The position numbers and the translations under genes are program-made. A stretch of 64,000 nt of DNA, from contig CM041204.1 in NCBI GenBank assembly GCA_023078555.1, forward strand, positions 2,572,430-2,636,429, read 5' to 3'. This document shows positions 19,871 to 32,571 of this stretch, in pieces. Numbering within the stretch: the first letter of the stretch is position 1; every line of letters begins with the position of its first letter. The notes below the pieces were generated by a model that made no database searches, was not told the origin of the DNA, and was given only the letters and a program-made list of their open reading frames with translations. The DNA comes from Ulva prolifera (taxonomy: Eukaryota; Chlorophyta; Ulvophyceae; Ulvales; Ulvaceae).

Positions 19871-22414
19871 ATGGTCGCCCCAGTGGTGATAGCTAGCATT
19901 GTGGGTGTAGGGATTGCCTTTGTGAGCTTTGTGGTATCTGTGTGGACGTGTGCCCGCGGCTCGCCCGCCAAGGAGCGCAAGCGCGAACAGGACAAGGCGA
20001 TGCGCAAATTGGCCACCCAGACTCTGCTGATGAATCACAACATGTCACTTATTATGCAAGCTACCAGAGCGGTTACCTTAGAGGTGCTACGCCAGGGTGC
20101 ACCAGCTGCAAACGAGCAGCAACAATATAGAGAGCTCACCGAGCTTGTGCGGTGCGAACGCTACATGCCACGATCGACTTGAGCTAGGACGTTCGGATGA
20201 AATTCGTTTTCAGTGTTTGTTTTCTCCCGTTCACTCTTTTGAAATCGCACTTGAGCTAGGACGTTGTGTTGGCGGGTGCCCACACTGGCTAATCATCGTG
20301 TTCTCGTACCATCCACGTAGCTGTTGCCTTGATCCCGGACCTGCCAGTATGGATCTTGTACTGACTGAGGTAGAAAGTTCACTGGTTGATGCTGTATTAC
20401 ATGTTTGTTACAAAATACTGTATTACGTAATACATTAACATCATGGACCGGTGTAACATGTTTGTGTTACATGTTTTTTTTTAGGCCTTGTCAGACGCCG
20501 ACGTAAGTCAAGCAACCAACATGGAACCAGCTCGCAAGTTCCCTGTATGGATCTTGCACAATCTAGTCTGCGCCCAAGGACAACAAATGCGCATGCATGA
20601 GATCAATGGGTGTGAAGCCGTCAGCCTTCGTGAGATGGTGATCTATACGTATATACTGTATAAACTCGCATTCGCTCTGGCCATGGAGGTCATCTCTAGT
20701 CTACAAATGGTTCCATGACTTCACGTATGTGTCTGACTTGCTTCTGACTAGTGGATGTTCAACAGTGCGACACGAAGTTCTGAGTGTGCCTGGACATTCT
20801 CACGATATCGATGAGTGGCCAGCTCTGCAAAGGGTGCACTGCACAGCACCAGAATGACCAGGCGGTCGTCTAGATTGGAACCCCGAAAGGGTTGTGAACC
20901 ACTACCCTACAGCTGGCCGCAGGATCAGGTTTCGTGCACATTCCAACAGGCGTATACGCCCAGCGGGCACCCGCTAAGCTACGCAGCTTATAATATATAC
21001 TTGCTTGCATAGCCCAATTTTCGCAGCGACTCCCGTCCTTACATGCCAATGCCTTGCGGAATCGGCGTAAAGCGGAGCTATTTGAAATTTTCGGCCAACA
21101 GACAGAATCGAAAAGACATACTGCAGAATGTTGAGAGAAAATATATCAGAAACTCTGGTGGTCCCCAGTGGCATTGAAATGTCAGTAGGATAATTATAAG
21201 CGTTACATCGACCAGCTGCTTCAAGTTGTCAACCGAACTTCAGATCCGACCATCGATAGATATCTTCAACTGTAGTCACCCGGACCAGACTCAGAATCTA
21301 AGCTCTTGAATCCAGTTGGTGTTGCAGGCCGGCGCAAGAGCGCGACATATTTCGAAGACTGTTTGGAGAGAGCAATGATCTTGCATACGTACTCCGGAAT
21401 AGCCAAGTGCTTGTAAAGCGGCTGGACGAGGCCATCGAGGAGGCGCTATCCCGTGACTTGTGGGGAGTCATTGTGCAACCCCCACCCTACCTCAGGCCGC
21501 GAGAGCATGCAAGTGTTGACCGAAATGCGATGGTGCTTCCAGACGACAATCATGTCCGCTTTGCAACTTTCCGGCAGGCCCTGGTAAGGACTGCATCGCT
21601 CGAGAGCGCGGATCTCGGGACCAGCGCCTTTGTGCACGATCACTTCTTCTCTGGCGTGATAAGGATGGTCACAGTTTGTCAAGAGTACCACCGCAATGTG
21701 TCGTCCACATTGTCGGGACCGCTTGTAGCCGCTCTCGATGCTAGCAACAGCTGTCATGGGGATATAAACCAGCGGGACAAAGTGATCCGGACATCTTGGG
21801 GCCTCGATGAAACTGCGCAACTAGGCCCGCTACGACCTGAGCGCACGTGCTGCAGCATCTGGCCATTATCCTGGCCATGCATGGGTGCACGCAGCAGTGG
21901 CGGGCCCAGAGATGTGCTGCACGCCCATGCAGAAGCGGAGCCCAGCGAAGGCAATGATATTCCCGTCGCTATCCCTGCAGCGGGAAACACAACAGCACAA
22001 GAATCCAGCTCACCTCATTCCGCCGGACGTAACAGTGGTAGCAGAGGGCAATGCTCGGCTGCGCCGCCCGCCCGTGGCGCTGGCGCGCCGCATGCAAGCT
22101 CATCCGGTGCATCGACGAGCAGAGCTGCGCAGCAGGCAGGCAATGAGGTCCAGGGGACCCCATGGCCATTGGCAACCGGTAGCCACCTGCAGGGGCCGGC
22201 CTGCGTCAGCTCTGCCCCGGCCGAGCGGCAGGACATCGAGCTCGCTTTGCGAGGCCATATGGCAGCTATACATTCAATGTCCAGCGCACCAAGCATGGAT
22301 GCGGCGCAAGCAGCAGCACCGCCTCCAGGCGAGCCCGCAGGTGATTGTGAGCTAGGGGCGCCGGAGTCAGGGTCATCAACAAGATCTCAAGCCCGCGATC
22401 CGAAATCGCAGTAA
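19871..22414 (+). CDS. X-B, family X membrane-anchored protein, 455 aa
   Basis: Two-exon model: 19871-20151 and 21328-22414. The start is the ATG conserved in position with X-C, where 5' leader homology also ends. Residues 2-27 (VAPVVIASIVGVGIAFVSFV) form a membrane anchor, followed by a basic SPAKERKREQDKAMRKLATQ segment almost identical to X-C. Donor GTGCG at 20152 and acceptor TTGCAG at 21322-21327 join in phase 2 and read RPAQERDIFRRLFG. The conserved domain follows (YVLRNSQVLVKRLDEAIEEA, DLWGVIVQPP, HFFSGVIRMVTVCQEYHRNV), then an S/A/P/Q-rich tail to a TAA. The intron carries a LINE-A tail (20194-20248), outside the coding sequence. Function unknown; I recognise no database family. Confidence 0.78.
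20194..20248 (+). mobile_element. LINE-A 3' tail with 17-bp target duplication
   Basis: A 55-bp piece (CGGATGAAATTCGTTTTCAG and onward) of the LINE-A 3' end, flanked by ACTTGAGCTAGGACGTT at 20177-20193 and 20249-20265. It ends TTTTGAAATCGC rather than TTTTGTAA, so it is slightly diverged. It lies in the X-B intron. Confidence 0.9.
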
Positions 22415-23199
22415 ACAGGAAGTATCTTAAGATAAAGCATTCGTCCATTTCAAGTCTGGCTGAGGCGTCTGCGTGCACAGCAATCAAGATCTCTGCCATT
22501 GTTGAAAGCCCATCCTACACATGTTCGGTGCCGGCAGTGATTGCATGCGTGTCAGGTGTGCCGACATAGCTCTTGTGCCATGGCATGCAGGCTGCAGGCA
22601 TGCAAACTCACCACCAGCGGCCTACTAGTATGCATATGGTGCTCAATGTTGCAATAGACATGCTGCAGAGTGGCAACTGCATACGGCATGCGCTCCATTG
22701 TAGAATTCTACGCCTGATTGGCACAGTACCGACCAACGTTGCCCTGCATTAGTCAATGAAAATGGCATTGTTGTCGCACGGTTCCATTCGCGAGTTCGAC
22801 CAAACTCAGAATCTTGCAATTGTGGCTCGTGGCTTGCGCAGCGCGCACGTGCTGCTCTTGAAGTGTTCTACGTAGTTCTGTACCACATGTCTCTCAGTCG
22901 AGTGGATCAATGCAATACTGCAGCACTGGCTACAGCTCGCATGGAGCGCGTGTGCAGGAGGATCCATGTGCCACAAGACTTCCAGGAGTGCTGCATATGT
23001 ACAATACTCGCAGCATGTGGCTGTACAGCACAGTCACAAGAATTGCGTCACTGCTCCGATGCTTGTTACTTCAATGTTCCATACGTTTCATTCTCAGCTG
23101 ACTCTTCGGCGCTGTGCCATATGTAGTAGGCATTGATAGTGCTCACAGCGGACGTACAAGGTTGATATCCAGAAGGCAAATCACACAGGTTGCTCCTGG
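22415..23199. other. No supported gene
   Basis: Downstream of X-B. Unlike X-A and X-C, this flank does not obviously align to the other two copies. Confidence 0.4.
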
Positions 23200-23366
23200 T
23201 GGGTGTGGGGTGTGGGGGCTTGTGCGTGATCGCGTGGCTGTGGCCGGTGCGGGTGCTCGCGTTGCATGGGTGTGCTGCTGTGTGCTGTGTGTGATTGGCT
23301 GCGTGGGTGCGGGTTCCTCTGCTTGATGCTCGCGGTGCTACCTGCCTTGCTGGCTTTGTCCTTGTA
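23200..23366 (+). mobile_element. LINE-B 3' tail with 17-bp target duplication
   Basis: A 167-bp 5'-truncated tail, G/T-rich, ending GCGGTGCTACCTGCCTTGC then GGCTTTGTCCTTGTA. Flanked by ACACAGGTTGCTCCTGG at 23183-23199 and 23367-23383. Confidence 0.9.
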
Positions 23367-23383
23367 ACACAGGTTGCTCCTGG

Positions 23384-25187
23384 AAGTTGGTATGCCAATC
23401 GTGTAGCTTCGCTGTTTATGACAGGAGCACAATTTGTAAATCTGTCATCCAGGACTACAGGGTGAAATGTGTGGGAGAGAGATGTCAAGGCATGTCACAG
23501 TGGCATGTGCGCACACGTGCAGCGTGAGGGGATGCATCCACTCCCTAGGATGCCGCTCCCCCTCTAGTCACTGTCACTGTTTGCAAGAACAAGAACAACA
23601 AAAACATAACGAAAAGACATCCTGCTGCATGCACTCGCTGCCAGTTGCACAGTGCCAGCCTGTGTGGCGCGAGCGCATGCAGCGAGCAATCATGCCGTTC
23701 AACACAACCAGAGCGGCGACCAGGCTGACAGCCATGCATGTGATACAATTTACATTGATCGCCGCAAGCAGCAGTGGCGCGGCATCAATGGATGTGCTGA
23801 GCTCAGTGACTGTTACCGTGCGTCTGCCCTGGCACACCGTGTGCTCCTCATCACACATATATATAAATACCAGCATCTGGAACCAGGTATGAACGAGATA
23901 TAAACATTCGTGAAGGTGCATAGCCCTGCCACCAGGCTCCCTAGTACATCCGATACACTTGAGTCTAGGCCGAGACTTGTGTTTACTGATGCCCCGCACC
24001 TGTTGCTCTGGACCTCAGATTCACCACCAATCACAGACTCTCGAGTACAGCCCACTGGCACCCCGGTGCCAGTCACCAGGCAGCGCATAGTGATCGAGCC
24101 ACAGCCCGATGACACACCTGTCAGATTTACATTACTTTACCTGTTCTAGGGGCGTATTTTGCTCACAAGTAGCAGAGGTTACAGAAGCGGCATGGACGCC
24201 GCAGCATTGAGAGGCATTGGCCGCAACACGGTGGGTGGCGCACGCAAGCAACATGCACCCAATTACTGCGCCGCCAAACACTGCCGTGACTGTGCGCATG
24301 ATCATTCATGAACGCACGGCGCCATGGCCACCTGCACGCTCTCACCCCGGCACATCAAACATCGATTGAGCGTACGCTGATCACTCGCTGAGGAATGCCA
24401 GACCAGCACAAGTGTTCCTCATCGGGCCTCAGTCTATGTAGGGCGCCGGCCCCCGATGCTGAACTGTTGGTAGCCGAAGCCCCAGACGCAGCCGCGCGAG
24501 ACTGCAGCCGGCCGAGACAAGACTGCTCCTGCATGTCTCCAAGGGCTCGCGAAAGCCTGGGGCAGTGGCAGTGGCGGACATGCATCGTGCTTGAAACGGG
24601 ATCCTGATTCTGCCGTTTCGGTATACACACCACAGGCTTAGCTCGCGTCGTGCTTGCCGAACGATGCGCTTACTGACGCGGAACGACAGACAGCCAGAGG
24701 GCGCACACGATATGCATGCATGCATGCATGCATTGAACACGCTTGCGTTGCACATAGCCATCTCCAGCACGAACCTGCCTCGACACCAAGGGTTGTGGTG
24801 CGGACTGGCATTCGCAGTGGGTGTGCACGTGCGCGCTCACGTACTTTGCATACGCATGCATGTCACCAGCTCCTCGGTGATATCGATGTTCAAACATACC
24901 AACCGAAGCACCCCATGTGCGACGGCTCATCGCATGTGCAACAACCCAGTCCACAGGCGACAACCCATACAGCGTGCTGGGCAAATTCCGCAAACGCCCT
25001 GGACCGGCTGCATGCCGCACATGCATGTGCACATGGCGCAGCCTAAGATGACACCATATAGTGGTGACAGCATCCACATTATTATTATTATTATTATTAT
25101 TATTTGGATGCACAGACGAGCGGCGCTGCGAGCGCACAATAAGTACGGATCATGCACTGCACAAGAACACGGGAAAGGGCACACCTC
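23384..25187. other. No supported gene; microsatellites
   Basis: Short unrelated frames only. A (TGCA)n run lies near 24712-24731 and an (ATT)9 array at 25078-25104. Confidence 0.45.
25078..25104. repeat. (ATT)9 microsatellite
   Basis: 27 bp of perfect ATT repeats. Confidence 0.95.
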
Positions 25188-25273
25188 GGCATATGTGGTC
25201 CCGTTAATTCGGAGTTGTCAATGTCCAATAGGATACGGCTCAGTAAATTCAGATTTACTTTACTTTACTTTAC
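25188..25273 (+). mobile_element. SINE 3' fragment ending in TTTAC repeats
   Basis: CGGCATATGTGGTCCCGTTA through ATTTACTTTACTTTACTTTAC matches the 3' third of the tRNA-derived SINE. It lies antisense at the very end of LRR-2 and supplies that frame's last codons and stop. Confidence 0.9.
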
Positions 25274-27966
25274 CTCCGAAGCGCACGTGATCAATATGTC
25301 GCCATGCCGAAGACAGGCGTCTTCGATCGAGGCTCCAGCATCCACATTTCAACCGCCCTGCACAGCCAAAGCAAGCCAGTTGGTAATTGCTCTGCAGTCC
25401 TGCATGTGCAGCGAAGCAGCTCAAGGGGCCTGAGGGGCAATCGCACCAGCGCTGGCGTGCCGCCTGATAAGCTACAGCGCTCCTCCATGCAAAGCGCTCC
25501 CGGTCCAGGTTGCAGACGACACGCAACCCCTCGACTGGGCTGCAGATGACCAGTGCGTCTGCAGAGGGCTCCAGGGGTGTTGGCTGCCACTCGTGATCAT
25601 CTAGCCCTACCGCGATTGTCTTTAAGAAGGTAAAATCCGCCACGCACTCCTGGAAATCCACTGCCTCACCATAATTCGTGACAGCCATACCGAGGCACTG
25701 CAGCTGCGGCCACCCCGCCCCAGGTGCATGTCGTGCGAATGCAGCTTGGAAGCTGCTGTGTGGAGCCTGCATGCCCTCGTCACAGAGGTTCTCAGGGAGC
25801 CTCGGAGGCTGAAGGAGGAGCTGGGTGAGGCAGGGGAGGGCCCCCAGGGCACGCACGAGCGCGGGATACACATGTTGCCGATGCTTCGTGTCGAAGCCCT
25901 GCAGGCAGACGCTCTGAAGCTGCTGCAGGCTAGCAAGAGCCTCGCAGTCGCATTGCTGCCGCAGGAAATTCGTCCAGCCGTACACGTGCAGGGCCGTCAG
26001 GTGAGTCAGCCCGTAGACCCCGCTCTCATGCAGTCCAGGCAGGCGCTTGCGCAGGGCACGGCCGTTGATGTGGATGTCCAGGCGCTGCAGCGTCAAGCGC
26101 CGCAGGCACTGGAACAGCGAATGCCACTCGGACTGATCCGTCTCCGGCCGAGGCTCAGCGCCGTGCAGCGCACAGGACATGCGCAGCCGCTGCAAGCCTG
26201 TCGCCGTGGCAGCGACCTGCTTCACCGCGCGGAGCAGCACGCGAGAGGCTGCACTGATGCTGAGCTCGTGTAGCCTTGAGAGGGAGGCGATCGCTTCTGG
26301 AGCACCAGCTAGGGCTGCCTTGCACACATGGTCTGCCCCCTTGACATGCAGATCGATGGAGAGGCTCCTCAGCTGCTGGAACCTCGGGAGAATGTCCCAC
26401 AGCTGCTGAGCCTGCTGGATGTCACTCCGCCAGCAGGACGACGACTCGTCTAAGAGATCCAGAATCGATAGAGGGGCAGTGAGCTGGGTGAGTAGGGCGC
26501 TGGCGACATTGTGGCGGTTGCTGGTGACCTTGAGGTGCGTGAGGCATGGCAGTCCGAGACAGGTGGTGGCTACGAAGCGGCAACCTCCATGCAGCTCTGT
26601 GATGTCGAGGCTCCTGAGGGCTGTGGCGGAAGAGAAGAGGCTGCTTAAGCAGTGTTGGGGCACCCCCTCGTCGGGCTCATCATCGTCTTGCCCCCGCTTC
26701 TGAGGGAGCAGCATGGGGAGTGCGGAGTCAACGGACAGGCTCAGCATCTGGAGGCATGGCAGCGACTCCAGGGCTACCTTCAGGAATGGCAGGGCCTCTG
26801 TAGAGATTGGGTTGACAAGGTTGAGTTCTTTCAGGGACGTGAGCATGGCGATTGCTTCGGAAACAGGCTGGAATAATGTCGACGCTCCGCTGCGGCGGAG
26901 AGGCGGAGGTTGGTGAGGCTGGAATGATGCTTCAGTGCTGATGCGATGTTTGCAGCGGTGTTGTTCTCCTTGATAGCCCGCAGCATCTGCTGTGTCACTG
27001 AATGATCTTCTGGCAAGTCACCCCCAAGATCTAGGGACAGGATTGATGGAGGTGAGGTGGCTTGTGGCAGGCATCGTTGCAGGACTAAAGCACACGAGCC
27101 TTCTGAGCTGTGTAACTCCGCAATGTGCTGCACAGCACCATCATGATATGAGATATCGCATTGCTTACACGCATGACGCAATGAGCACCACTATGGTCTT
27201 GTACAAATAGCTGGAAGAAGGGCTAGAGATGCAACGACAGACTGCAGCCACTTGTGTTGGGAGGCAATGAGCGTCTTATTGGGAGTGATGGCTGCTGAAA
27301 GAACTGCCAAATGAAGGTGGCTTGGCAGCAAGTCGAGCATGACGGCCATGCTCGCCTGGGGCAGGATGCCATCTGCATCTGTGTCTTCGATGTACATGAC
27401 CTGCTCAATGACGCGGTGCTGCAGGTGCCCGGGGAGCTTTGACAGACCTTCTGAACTTTGCAAGCGTATGATGTCGTTGTCAGCGCCTCTGTAAAAGGCG
27501 ATGGCCTTCAAGCGCAGCTTGAGCACTGTGTCATAGAGCCACTGATCAAAACAATTATCGTCCAGCGCCTCTGCGACCTGCAAAGCTCCACTTCTTTCAG
27601 CGTTACATGCACTGCAGCCTTAGTTCCGGTCCGAGCACAACAACGCCTGCTGCTGCTTTACAATGTAGGTGCTGTGGCAGTCGATCGTTAACTGCAGGAG
27701 CTCACCTTCAGCACAGTGCAAGTACGAGCCATATCTGTATGATGATGTTGCTCTGAGCCTGTGATCGTGGCAGCCCATGTTCTGAATTCGGACAAAGATA
27801 CGACTTCGGGCAGTCGTGCATCACCTCCCACTTCCGCAATTGATGACAGAACGCCAGATTGCGCTACATCGTCAGCGGGAACTGAAATGAGTACCATTGA
27901 TTGTCCTGTGTCGGTTTCGGCTGGTACTACGCGTCTCAGGCACACAGGTCCATCAAATTCTGCCAT
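25260..27966 (-). pseudogene. LRR-2, damaged LRR gene
   Basis: Paralog of LRR-1. Exon 1 (27966-27706, 261 nt, the same length as in LRR-1) begins MAEFDGPVCLRRV and ends CTVLK before GTGAGC. Exon 2 opens at 27577 (VAEALDDNCFDQWLYD) after a CTGCAG acceptor. The frame stops near 27191, where about 110-150 bp interrupt the homology: LRR-1 runs straight from VVAFLE into PPAILSLALG, whereas here PPSILSLDLGG reappears only near 27045. A second frame change lies near 26850-26880 (before FQPVSEAIAMLTSLKEL). A long frame (26846-25260) then carries the LRRs, including the GLTHLTALHVYGWTNFL block. The C-terminus ends in the SINE tail (GKVK and stop). An unrecognised intron could account for the first break but not the second. 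Confidence 0.75.
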
Positions 27967-28150
27967 GTCGAGACGTTAGGCAGCCGCACCAGTCTGGCGC
28001 AGAGCTTCGCCTGTCACGCTGCGTTCTATTTAACAGAGTCACAAATGCAGCAAAAGTGACCAGGCGGCTTCAAGTGCAAAGGCAACCTAACCCGAGTCAA
28101 TGTCGCTTTGGCTACCGCGCTGGCAGGTGCACGGCACAGGCTCGACGCCC

Positions 28151-28357
28151 CTACCCAACCATACAGTATCGCTTGTGCGGACGATGAACGTGAATGGCTG
28201 CAAGAATAGCTAAGCCCCCCCCCCCCCCCCCCCCCACGGCACATGGCTGCAGACGGCTGAGAACCGGGAACGCCTCAGCTGCTGTGATGATGGCTACCAG
28301 GCACAACAGGCAGCCAACCGAAAGGTGCACTCCAGATGGAATTCGAAGCACCGCCAT
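28151..28357 (-). CDS. Short signal-peptide-like ORF upstream of LRR-2
   Basis: Encodes MAVLRIPSGVHLSVGCLLCL followed by VAIITAAEAFP, a convincing signal peptide or membrane segment, then runs into glycines encoded by a poly(C) tract on the other strand. A related block lies upstream of LRR-1 (about 32840-32940: CLVAIVALPSHSQFTAVCQ in one frame, with the frame broken). It may be a small secreted-protein exon or just duplicated promoter DNA; no splice link to the LRR exon is evident. Confidence 0.25.
   Translation of the reverse strand: MAVLRIPSGVHLSVGCLLCLVAIITAAEAFPVLSRLQPCAVGGGGGGGLAILAAIHVHRPHKRYCMVG
28215..28235. repeat. Poly(C) tract, 21 nt
   Basis: Stands where the LRR-1 flank has ordinary sequence (AAGTGTCCACCGAC), so it expanded after duplication. 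Confidence 0.95.
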
Positions 28358-28359
28358 AG

Positions 28360-30123
28360 TCCCAGATGATCCGCACGCCTAGTCCCGACAGGTGGCGGCA
28401 TCGTACCGTACGTCACAGTACTCCCACTGAATGCAACATTTTATACTGGACAACTCCAAGTGCATGGAAGACTGCTTGAAAAGTCGATCCATTGACAGTC
28501 GAAAGGCCAAGTGAGACAGCGAATACGTCACGCTGGGATCCTATGCGGCATATGTCAACATGCTTCACCTAATGCACGGCATGACGTATCTGTGCTGCCG
28601 GGCAGGGCACTGTTTGTGCAGGCAGATGCATTGTGGCAGTGCACGCTGCGCCCAGTGATCGCTGATTCAAGAGAGAGCCCCAGGCTATGTGTGCCTGCAC
28701 GCACTCATCCTTCCGAAGGAGTCCGTGACTTGGATTCCAACGTGCTTCACCGGTGCACTACATCTCTGACTGCAGCAGGTAGTGATGTATGTGTGTCGCG
28801 GCTGACCAAGTGCTCCTGATTGATGTCGGTGCCGGCATCTCGATAGAGTTCACTACAGGCCACACCACTCGAGACGCCACGGAGCCTTGCCATTGCAATG
28901 CTTGGCATGTCTGCAAATCATTATTGCTGCAGAGCTCAATTTCTTCGTGACATCGATTGACACCTCAGTGCCAAATACTGCAAAAAGGGGGTCGTGGAAA
29001 CACAGCCCGGTGATGAGGCCGTGACTGCAGACCATAGTATACAAAGAAAACCCCGGCATCATGCCACACTCACGGAGGGCTTTGACCTCAGCACGGTGGC
29101 CGCCTCACGCTGGCAGATGAGAACTCAATACACAACCAGGCACTGTGCTCAGCACAGTGTACTGCATGTGCACACGGCACCATCATACTGCATCATGCAC
29201 GGCATACCTATATAGTGTACACAGACACACAGCCAACTGCACAGCCTCACTCCGCCACAATAAACGTGAAATTCTTGTGGCTCAAATTCGCCTGAAGCTT
29301 TCAGGTTGCCTGCAGGTGCACACGAACAAGCCACACCCCATTCTAGACCCCATGGCCAGTCCCAGATGCTACAATGTGCCTGCTGAAGCCTCAAGGGCGG
29401 GAGCATAAGACTGCGTCTGGCAGCCCCAACCAGCACCTCCACACCTCTCAGGGCTCGCTGGACACCCGGCGCGATCGCAGCCGCTGCATCGGGCGTGAAT
29501 TCTAGCTTGGAGCCAGAGTCCTATTATTTGTTGCTGTTGGATTCTGCATACAATACACACTCCCGTCATGTCGTGCAGGGTGTAGCGCGCGCAAGGTTGC
29601 AGGTAGGCAGACAGAACAGTATAGATTGACACCGTAATCTGCAGATGGCGACCTACAGCACAGCTGCGCCAACCATCTTGGGTACTCACAGCGGCATGTA
29701 CGTGGCGATCAGCGTGCACACATGTGCCTCATTACCTCAACTTAAGGGGCACTGTCGAATCATATGGACGGATCCTCGAGACACACATGCTATGTGCGGC
29801 CACCCGTGCCACATGCGCAACAAATCGGTGTGCGTGTGCAATGATCATGACCGTGTCGGGAAGAAGCCACCCGAACCGGGAGCAACATCACATGCTTACG
29901 CACCGGGCTCTGCTGACGTGCATCTGTCCTGTGGCAAGAGAACTGCCACCTATGTACACATGCGGATAAACGCTGCTGACAGTGCGCATCATGATGATCA
30001 GGCAAGGATCGTACACTGAAAATACACGGCCACAGACGCGTGAACAGTCCTGTGCACAACTGGATCAACACGGTGCCGAGCTAAGAGGCCATCCACATCA
30101 AGAATCCAGCATGCGCATTACAG
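28360..30123. other. Intergenic between LRR-2 and LRR-1, no supported gene
   Basis: Short frames only, with no domain or paralog. Confidence 0.5.
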
Positions 30124-32571
30124 TCAGGCTGCTGTGCCATAGCAGGCCAGGTCATCATTTGGCAGCAGGTACGGACAGCAGGCATGTACAGCAATACAAC
30201 AGGAAGCGGGGAACAAACCAGCAGGGGTACCGGCCGCAGATAAAGCCAAAGCGCTCGTCCACGCGAAGCGCTCCCGGTCCAGGTTGCAGACCACAGACAC
30301 GCCGTCATCTGGGCTACGCATGTCGAGTTCTTCTATGAAGGGGTCCAGGGGTGTTGGCTGCCACTCATGGTCGTCCAGGCCCAGCGCGAGCGTCACAAGA
30401 CGGGGAAACCCCTTCACGGCCTCCAGGATGTCTACTGCCTCCCCTTCATCGGTGACAGCCATGCCGAGCCACTGCAGCTTTGGCCACGTGGCATGGGGTG
30501 CATACTGCGAAAACGCAGCTTGGGGGCTGTGGTTTGGGTCTTGGAAGCCCTCATCACAGAGCTCCTCGGGGAGCCGTTGAGGCTGCAGGAGGAGCTGGAT
30601 GAGGCCGGGGAGGGCCCCAACGGCACTCACAAGTTCGGGTTGCACCTCCGGCACAAAGCCCTGTAGACAGAGGCTCTGCAGCTGCTGCAGCCCAGAAAGC
30701 GCCTCACAGTCGTGCGCTTGGTCTAGGAAGTTCGTCCAGCCGTACACATGCAGGGCGGTCAGGTGAGTCAGCCGCTGGACGTCGATCGCATGCATGCCGG
30801 GTAGACTCCATTGCAGGGCACTGCCATTCATGTGGATGTCCAGACGGTGCAGCCTCAAGCGGCTCAGGCACTGGAAGAGCGACTGCAACTCGGAAGCAAC
30901 GGTCACGGGATCAGCCGGGATGCTCAGCAGCTGACTTGACATCCGAAGCCGCTGCAATCCAGCAGCGCAGGCCGCTGCCTCCTGCACTGTGCGGACGAGC
31001 ACACGGAAGGCAGCGCTGATGCTGAGGGCTTGTAGACAAGTGAGGGAGGCGAGGGCTGCGGGAGCACCGGCCAGGGCTGCCTCTTGTACCTGGGCAGCCC
31101 CGTTGGCATCTAGATCAACGGTGAGGCTCCTCAGCTGCTGGAACCTTGGCAGGCTCTCCAACAGCTGCTGAGCGCGATGGACGTCACTGCTCTGCCAACA
31201 GGCAGATGATATGTCCATGACTTCAAGGACGGACAGCGGGGCGGTGAGCTGGCTGAGGAGGGCGCTGGCAACATTGTGGTAGGCACTGGTGACCCTGAGG
31301 AACCTGAGACTGGGCAGGCTGAGACCGGTTGTGGCTGTGAAGGAGGCAGTCCCATGAACCTCTGTCACTTCCAGGCTTGTGAGGGCCGTGGCGGAGGCAA
31401 AGAGGCCACTGAGGCAGTGCTGGGGCACCCCGCCAGGCTCACCACCTTCTCGCCCGCGCTTCTGTGGGGGCGGCGAGGGGACTGCGGAGTCAATAGAGAA
31501 GCTCAGCTCTTGCAGGCACGGCAGCGAGTCCAGGATCGTCTTCAGCGAAGGCAGCGCCTCAGCAGGCACTGGGTTCAGCAGGTGGAGCTGTTGCAGGCAT
31601 GTGAGGGTGGCGATCGCTTCAGCAACAGGCTGGAACGATGCTGGCGCCGCGCTGTGGAGGGCTGAGAGGCGGAGGCTGGTCAGACTGGAGTGATGCTGCA
31701 ATGCTGATGCAATATCTGCTTCGCTTTTGCGCGCTGAGGTGTCTCCCGATGAATGCTGTGCAGTACTGTGACCATTGGGCACGTCGGCTCCAAGAGCTAG
31801 AGACAAGATTGCCGGAGGCGAAGCTGGAATACTTTCCAGAAATGCAACGACGGAGTGCAGCCATTTGTGTTGGGAGGCGATGAGCGTCTTGTTGGGAGTG
31901 ATGGCTGCTGAGAGAACTGCAGGATGATGGTGACTCGGCAGGTAGTCGAGCATGACAGCCATGATCGCGTCGTGTGGGATCCCAAGGTCATCTTCGTCTT
32001 CGTCTTCGACATTCATGGCTTGCTGGAGAACGCGGTGCTGCAGATGCTCGGGGAGCTTGGACAGCTCTGCTGACATGGGCACTGGGTTGGTTGCATCGTC
32101 AGGACGTTTGCGGAAAGAAATGGCCTCTGTTTGCAGCTTGAACGCTGTGTCATTGAGCCACACATCGAAATCACTATCGTCCAGCGCGTCTGCGACCTGC
32201 ACAAGTGCACTTGTTTGTAAGCGCTACATGTACTGGAGTGTTTCTACTCGAAGCACAGCAAGGTCAGAGAATTTAGCTTATTGGACTGCACAGCCTGTGC
32301 AAGAGCTCACCTTCAACACAGAGCAAAGTTGAGTCATGTCCGCGTTGTAATACTTCTTTGGATCCGTGACCGTGTTGGCCCAGGTCCTGAACTCGGACAA
32401 AGACACGACTCCAGGCAGTTTTGCATCACCTCCCGCTTCCGCGATCGATGACAGTACACCAGATCGAGACACAACATCTTCGGGCACAGGGCTGAAGACA
32501 CGAAGCTGTCCTGTACAGGTTTCGCCTAGTGTCGCGTGTGTCAAGCACACCGGTCCGTCGATCTCTGTCAT
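30124..32571 (-). CDS. LRR-1, leucine-rich repeat protein, 777 aa
   Basis: Two-exon model: exon 1 32571-32311, exon 2 32196-30124, joined in phase 0 through a GTGAGC donor and GTGCAG acceptor (114-nt intron). The start MTEIDGPVCLTH matches the starts of LRR-2 and LRR-3. Residues 1-87 include RSGVLSSIAEAGGDAKLP, resembling the part of BTB/POZ domains around the RSPVL motif; this is tentative. Residues ~88-200 (VADALDD, LPEHLQHRVLQQAM, ITPNKTLIASQHKWL) are helical and unassigned. From about residue 230 to 700 irregular LRRs follow, such as LTCLQQLHLLNPVPAEALPS, LPRFQQLRSLTVDLD and LTHLTALHVYGWTNFL. A short hydrophobic, cysteine-containing tail ends the protein. Probably a protein-interaction or adaptor role; no partner is evident. 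Confidence 0.82.
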
